Origin: Budorcas taxicolor
Taxonomy: Eukaryota; Chordata; Mammalia; Artiodactyla; Bovidae
Assembly: GCF_023091745.1 (NCBI RefSeq)
Contig: NC_068928.1
Coordinates: forward strand, 11,116,001-11,180,000
Length of the DNA: 64,000 nucleotides
Direction of reading: 5' to 3'
Each line of letters opens with the position of its first letter. Positions within the stretch are counted from its first letter, which is position 1. A program made the position numbers and the translations under genes. This document shows, piece after piece, positions 58,664 through 64,000 of the stretch. The notes beneath the pieces were generated by a model that saw only the letters and a program-made list of their open reading frames with translations, was not told the DNA's origin and did not search any database.

Positions 58664-59749
58664 GTAAGATTTTTTTTTCTACCTGTAAAATTTATTTAGT
58701 GAATTAGAAATGACTTAATAGTGAATAATTAATCCAGAGCAAAAAAAAAAGTAGCAATTGTTTTAAAATTTTATTGGATCAGTTTGATAATCTAAGTGAT
58801 GGCATAAATTATAGATGAAAATGTAGCATTATTTGAAGGAAATATGGATTAATTAATATGGAATTAATTACTTTGCTTAAAGCTAAAAGAAGTCAGTAAT
58901 TTTAGGTTGTAAATATTTTGTCAATTATAAAATTTAAAATTTGGAAAATAAAAAGATAAATTCGTATTTCATTCTCCTTAGAGGTTATAAACCTGGGTGT
59001 AGAGAGATCATGAGTGGGCTGCAGGATACTGTGAACCTTATGAAATCGCATTCCAAATTTTATGAGTGTGTTCTTTTGTGCATCTTCCTGGATAGAGGTT
59101 TGATGCCTGAACACTGTTCTGAGAAGAATGTTTGTTTTGGGTTCTTTGTTTTGTTTTGTTTTCTGCAGATGAGCATGTTTATCATATTTCTCTTTGTTCT
59201 TATTTATTTATATTAGTTGACTTTTATTTTTGGTGTGTCTAGGTAATTTTAAGTAGTTTACTCTATAATTTCATATGTAGACATAGATACATTGTTGGGC
59301 TAGAAAGACCTAGAGAAGAAAGGATAAATATCCAAAAGGGTATACATCAAAACTATTAATAGTGGATTACTCCTAGGACATCAAAGCAGATGTGAGAAGT
59401 GGAAGGTTGCAAACTTATTTTTCATTTTACTTTTGACAATGCTTTTTTTTAAAGAGATAAAAAATGCATGATAAAAAAATAACCTGCAGAAATGAATAAT
59501 CAGCAAAAAAAAGTTTCTGTCTTACACTGATGTTCCTATTCCTATATCCAGAGGGAACTTCTAAGTTACTTGAATGTCCTTCACAACACAGTTTATGCAA
59601 ATAGGCATTTATAGCTTTCTTACCAGCTCTGGGGGGTCCTCAAAGACAATGCCTCTGCATTGGAAAAATGGAGATGACTTCCCAGATCACCCTTCAGTGA
59701 TAGACCTTGTGTCCAGTTGAGGGGAATGCAGCTTGACTTTACTTTTTAA

Positions 59750-60625
59750 AGTGGTTGTTTTTATGTTAAATTGAGCAAAAAGGAAAGAATTCTCATATAC
59801 CGCCACCCCCAGCCACAGATGCTATAGATTCTCTTATTATTAACATCTTATAATACTAGTGCATTAATTACAGTTGAACCAATATTGTTACATTGCTTTT
59901 AACCAAAGTCCATGGTTTATTTTAGGGTACACTTTTTGTGTTGTTCAAGTCTATGACTTTGATGAAAACATGAAGTCATGTATGTACCATTACAGTATCA
60001 TACAGAATACTTTCATTGCCTTAAAAATCTTCTGTGCTGCACTTATTCATCCCTTCAACATACTTCATGTCCTCTGCTGAGCCTCTAGTAACTGCTGATT
60101 TTTTTTTCTGACTCCATAGTGTTGCCTTTCCAGAATGTCCTATAGTTGTAATCAATGGCATGTGGTCTTTTTAGACTGTTTCTTCCACTTAGCAGTATAC
60201 ATTTAATGTCTCTGTGACTTGGCAGCTCATTCCTTTCTATTTCTGAACTAAATTCATTGTATGTATGCACCACGGTTTGTTTATCTGTTTACTTACTGAA
60301 GGACATATTGGTGGTTTCTAAGTTTGAGAAATTATGAATAAGCTTCTGTAAACATTTGTGTACATGTTTTTGTATAGACATACTTTCTTCTTGTTTGGAT
60401 AAATACTTAGGAACACAATTGCTGCATTGTATGGTAAGACTATATTTAGCTTGCAAAGAAAACTGCTAAACTATCTTCCAAAGTGATTGTACCATTTTAC
60501 GTTCCCACCAAAAGTTAGTAAGAGTTCCTGTTGTTCCACATCCTTGTCGACAATTGGTGTTCTGAATGTTAGCCATTCTAATAGATAGGTAGTAGTATCT
60601 CGTTGTTTGAATTTATGTTTCCCTC
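59750..60625 (-). mobile_element. Old antisense L1
   Basis: aagaattctcatataccgcc, accaaagtccatggtttatt, ggcatgtggtctttttagac, ttatgaataagcttctgtaa and tgttccacatccttgtcgac form the antisense L1M order. Confidence 0.75.
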
Positions 60626-61962
60626 GTCAGTTTTCATTCCAATCCCAAAGAAAGGCAATGCCAAAGAATGCACAAACTACCACACAATTGCACTCATCTC
60701 GCACACTAGTAAAGTAATGCTTAAAATTCTCTAAGCCAGGCTTCAGCAATACGTGAACCGTGAACTTCCAGATGTTCAAGCTGGATTCAGAAAAGGCAGA
60801 GGAACCAGAGGTCAAATTGCCAACATCCGCTGGATCATGGAAAAAGCCAGAGAGTTCCAGAAAAACATCTACTTCTGCTTTATTGACTGTGCCAAGGCCT
60901 TTGACTGTGTGGATCACAATAAACTATGGAAAATTCTGAAAGAGATGGGAATACCAGACCACCTGACCTGCCTCTTGAGAAACCTATATGCAGGTCAGGA
61001 AGGAACAGTTAGAACTAGACATGGAACAACAGGCTGCTTCCAAATAGGAAAAGGAAGTACGTCAAGGCTGTATATTGTCACCCTACTTATTTAACTTCAA
61101 TGCAGAGTACATCATGTGAAACGCTGGGCTGGAGGAAGCACAAGCTGGAATCAAGATTGCTGGGAGAAATATCAATAACCTCAGATATGCAGATGACACC
61201 ACCCTTATGGCAGAAAGTGAAGAGGAACTAAAAAGCCTCTTGATGAAAGTGAAAGAGGAGAGTAAAAAAGTTGGCTTAGAGCTCAACATTCTAGAAAATG
61301 AAGATCATGGCATCTGGTCCCATCACTTCATGGGAAATAGATGGGGGAACAGTGGACACAGTGGTTGACTATTTTTCTGGGCTCCAAAATCACTGCAGAT
61401 GGTGATTACAGCCATGAAGTTAAAAGACGCATGCTCCTTGGAAGGAAAATTATGACCAACCTAGACAGCATATTGAAAAGCAGAGACATTACTTTGCCAA
61501 CAAAGGTCCGTCTAGTCAAGTCTATGGTTTTCCCAGTAGTCATGTATAGATGTGAGAGTTGACTGTCAAGAAAGCTGAGTGCCGAAGAATTGATGCTTTT
61601 GAACTGTGGTGTTGGACAAGACTCTCGAGAGTCCCTTGGACTACAAGATCCAACCAGTCCATCCTAAAGCAGATCAGTCCTGGGTGTTCATTGGAGGGAC
61701 TGATGTTGAAGCTGAAACTCCCATACTTTGGCCACCTGATGAGAAGAGCTGACTCATTTGAAAAGATCCTGACGCTGGGAAAGATTGAGGGCAAGAGGAG
61801 AAGGTGACGACAGAGGATGAGATGGTTGGATGGCATCACCAACTCGATGGACATGGGTTTGGGTGGACTCCGGGAGGTGGTGATGGACAGGGAGGCCTGG
61901 CATGTTGGAGTTCATGGGGTTGCAAAGAGTCGGACACGACTGAGCAATTGAACTGAACTGAA
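60626..61962 (+). mobile_element. BovB LINE, 5'-truncated, sense, inside L1
   Basis: gtcagttttcattccaatcc to gactgagcaattgaactgaa. Frame 60753-61094 encodes VQAGFRKGRGTRGQIANI, then a run to NLYAGQEGTV. Frameshifts break it near 61055 and an extra base follows near 61290. It interrupts the antisense L1, whose text resumes at about 61965. Confidence 0.94.
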
Positions 61963-62089
61963 TGATACCTGTTGCCATCATTTCACATGCTTAATTTCCA
62001 TTTATATATTTCATCTGGTGAGATATTAATATCTCTTCAGATATTTTGCCTGTTGTTTTCTTATGGTTGAGTTTTAAGAGTTCTTTGGA
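61963..62089 (-). mobile_element. Antisense L1, middle piece
   Basis: atcatttcacatgcttaatt, gatattttgcctgttgtttt and gttgagttttaagagttctt continue the L1 that flanks the BovB and the RPS13 retrocopy. Confidence 0.7.
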
Positions 62090-62894
62090 TTTTTTTTTTC
62101 CTGTTAAACAATGGTTTTATGGCTTGAGTACAGTAGACAAATTTATGCAACCAGGGCAAAGGCTGTGCTGACTCATATTTCCAATTAGCGATGAGGACTC
62201 CTTTGGTATTATAATGTGAGTATGGCTCTCAATCAGAGTCAGATGGAATTTAGCATCTTTTTCCTTTCTGTTCCTCTCAAGATGCTTTCGAATAGCAGCT
62301 GCTGCTGCTGCTGCTAAATCGCTTCAATCGTGTCCGACTCTGTGCGACCCCATAGATGGCAGCCCACCAGGCTCCGCTGTCCCTGGGATTCTCCAGGCAA
62401 GAACACTGGAGTGGGTTGCCATTTCCTTCTCCAGTGCGTGAAAGTCAAAAGTGAAATTGAAGTTGCTCAGTCATGTCCAATTCTTTGTGACCCCATGGAC
62501 TGCAGCCTACCAGGCTCCTCTGTCCGTGGGATTTTCCAGGCAAGAGTACTGGAGTGGGTTGCCATTGCCTTCTCTGTCGAATAGCAGCAGCTTCCTTAAT
62601 TAAATGATAGAGATCCTCGGGAAGATCAGGAGCAAGTCCTTTGCACTTAAGAATTCTCAAGATTTTATTGCCGTCACAAAACATACTTGTGTAATACCAT
62701 GTGAGTCTCTCAGATCACACAGATTTGTGAGGAAGTCAGGCTCCTCAAGTTGGCTGGTTTGTAGATCTGCTCCTTCACATCATCAGCTGTCAGCTTCAGC
62801 CAGGTGGGGACGCTCTGGCAGTAGGGCTGAGCCGACTGGGACAGGCCCTTCCCTGGAGCTTGCATGCAACCCATGAGGGTGGTGGTGTTGTAGC
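62090..62894 (-). pseudogene. RPS13: RPS13 processed pseudogene, split by a Bov-A2
   Basis: An intronless minus-strand copy of ribosomal protein S13, a component of the small ribosomal subunit. The start ATG is at 62874-62872 and reads MGCMQAPGKGLSQSAQPYCQ, then SVPTWLKLTADDVKEQIYK. After two one-base deletions (near 62716 and 62671) it continues GNKILRILKCKGLAPDLPED, LYHLIKEAAAIR. Beyond the Bov-A2 it resumes KHLERNRKEKDAKFHLTLIE. It ends with a TAA in the 3'UTR-like tail, caataaaa-type signal sequence (reverse of tggttttatggcttgagtac) and a poly(A), seen as T10 at 62090-62099. The parent has 151 codons. Left aagagttctttgg and right aaaaggtcctttgg look like a diverged target duplication. It is a dead retrocopy in antisense to BRIP1. 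Confidence 0.93.
62299..62576 (+). mobile_element. Bov-A2 SINE (dimeric) with target duplication
   Basis: A (ctg)n head, then monomer one (gtgcgaccccatagatggca) and monomer two (gtgaccccatggactgcagc), linked by gaaagtcaaaagtgaa. The 11-bp tcgaatagcag is identical at 62288-62298 and 62577-62587. Orientation is given as the usual Bov-A2 reading. Confidence 0.95.
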
Positions 62895-62907
62895 AAAAGG
62901 TCCTTTG

Positions 62908-63490
62908 GGTATTTCATATGCAAGACCTTTATCTGATGTGTGTTTGCAAATATATTCTCCCAGCCTGTTACTTGTTTTTTCATCCTGTTAATGGAGGCTT
63001 TCACAGAATATAACGCTTTTAGTATTAATAAAGTTCAAGTTTTTTTTCTTTAATGGATTCTGTTTTTGTTCTTCGATCTAAAAATTTATCACCGAACCCA
63101 GAGTCACCTAGATTTCGCCTATCTTGTCTTCTAGAAGTTTTATAGTTTTGTATTTTACATTTAGGTCCATGTCCCATTTTGAGTTAATTTTTGTGAAGTG
63201 TGTTAGTTCAGTGTCTAGTCATCTCTGGGTGTAGATGTTACTGTATCACTGTTTGTTGAAAAGACCATCCTTTCTCCATTGGATTATCTTTGTTTCTTTG
63301 TCAAGAGATCAGCTGACTGTATTGTGTTGACCCATTTTGGGGCTCTCTATTCTTTTCCACTGATACACTGTCTATCCCTTTATCAGTACCACACCTGTTT
63401 TTATAGTGAGTCTTGATGTCAGGTAGTGTCAGTCCTCTGATTTCGATTTTCAACATTGTGTTTGCTATTCTGGGTCTTTCATTTTTTCAT
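62908..63490 (-). mobile_element. Antisense L1, right piece
   Basis: gacctttatctgatgtgtgt, atattctcccagcctgttac, catgtcccattttgagttaa, ttccactgatacactgtcta and gtgtttgctattctgggtct form the L1 ORF2 antisense order, continuing from the piece before the RPS13 retrocopy. Confidence 0.85.
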
Positions 63491-63784
63491 ATAAACTTAG
63501 AATTAAACTGAGCAGGACTCTGTGGGGCTGCTGGGCATGGAAGCCTTTCTGTCCTCCATTTCTTGTTTATAAGGAACAGACTCCAGTCTCCATGACCTTC
63601 CCTGGGTTTCAAGGACAAATTTGAACAGTTGGTAATTGAGGAAGGGAGGAGATGCAGAGACTAGGGAGGAGAAGCCAAGAAACCATCTGGGGCAAGATTA
63701 GAGGAACCAGGGAAGCTCATCGTTATTAGGAGACCACCTGAGACAAGATTTAAGGCATATAGATCCTGCATGCATTCTAATCTT

Positions 63785-64000
63785 GTTCAGTTCAGTTTAG
63801 TTGCTCAGTTGTGTCCGACTCTTTGCGACCCCATGGACTGCAGCACACCAGGCCTCCATGTCAATCAAATCGGTGATGCCATCCAACCGTCTCATCCTCT
63901 GTCATCACCTTCTTTTCCCACCTTCAATCTTTCCCAGCATCAGGGTCTTTTCAAATGAGTCAGTTCTTCGTATCAGGTGGCCAAAGTATTGGAGTTTCAG
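63785..64000 (-). mobile_element. BovB 3' end, antisense, runs off the window
   Basis: gttcagttcagtttagttgc, accccatggactgcagcaca, ggtgatgccatccaaccgtc, then ccaaagtattggagtttcag at the last base. The right border lies outside. Confidence 0.92.

Larger units (their letters stand above)
58664..64000 (+). other. BRIP1: BRIP1 intron 10, 5' part
   Basis: Runs from gtaaga to the end of the window. 58664-59740 is repeat-poor. After that come antisense L1, BovB and the RPS13 retrocopy, listed separately. 63495-63780 shows nothing I can assign. Confidence 0.85.

Noticed and set aside
62445..62684. 79-codon minus-strand frame that starts like a ribosomal protein
   Set aside because: It is a chimera of the RPS13 pseudogene and Bov-A2 sequence, not a gene.
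1..64000. CRISPR arrays, operons, phage or bacterial gene systems
   Set aside because: Spliced exons and ruminant retroelements show a mammalian chromosome; no regular direct repeats with spacers are present.

Overview
The window is nuclear DNA of a ruminant, probably a bovid. It is full of the BovB (RTE) LINE, its derivatives Bov-tA and Bov-A2, ruminant L1 3' ends and older tRNA-derived cetartiodactyl SINEs, all in AT-rich, intron-dominated sequence. The exact species cannot be read from it.

The only host protein-coding gene I can support is BRIP1 (FANCJ, BACH1), the Fanconi anaemia DNA helicase, on the + strand. Seven consecutive internal coding exons are present. They correspond to human exons 4-10, coding positions c.206-1473, residues 69-491. 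Each has the expected length (174, 128, 120, 291, 222, 200 and 133 bp), AG/GT borders and an unbroken frame. They encode the poorly conserved linker after the Walker A exon (which lies upstream of the window), the nuclear localisation signal, helicase motif Ia, all four Fe-S cluster cysteines (C283, C298, C310, C350), the DEAH box (393-396) and the start of the following domain. The window starts in intron 3 and ends in intron 10, so there is no promoter, start codon, stop codon or polyadenylation site of the gene.

Layout: 1-1733 intron 3 end; exon 4 at 1734; a 6.3 kb intron with L1, Bov-tA, BovB and MER20 fragments; exon 5 at 8242; exon 6 at 10236; a 36 kb intron 6 packed with nested retroelements; exon 7 at 46711; exon 8 at 52680; exon 9 at 54991; exon 10 at 58531; then intron 10, with a BovB copy and a ribosomal-protein S13 retropseudogene that itself contains a Bov-A2.

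The most notable structures are: a near full-length BovB (18906-22090) whose 5' two thirds are inverted and which is bounded by a perfect 12-bp target duplication, as expected of twin priming; a three-level nest (Bov-A2 in an RPS13 retrocopy in an old L1); many oppositely oriented BovB copies that would sit in one pre-mRNA; two Cys/His clusters of BRIP1, outside the Fe-S site, kept within an otherwise divergent linker; and repeat-free intronic islands that look like conserved non-coding elements, one with a perfect homeodomain-type inverted repeat. I found no new gene system; the remaining open reading frames are mostly repeat-derived.
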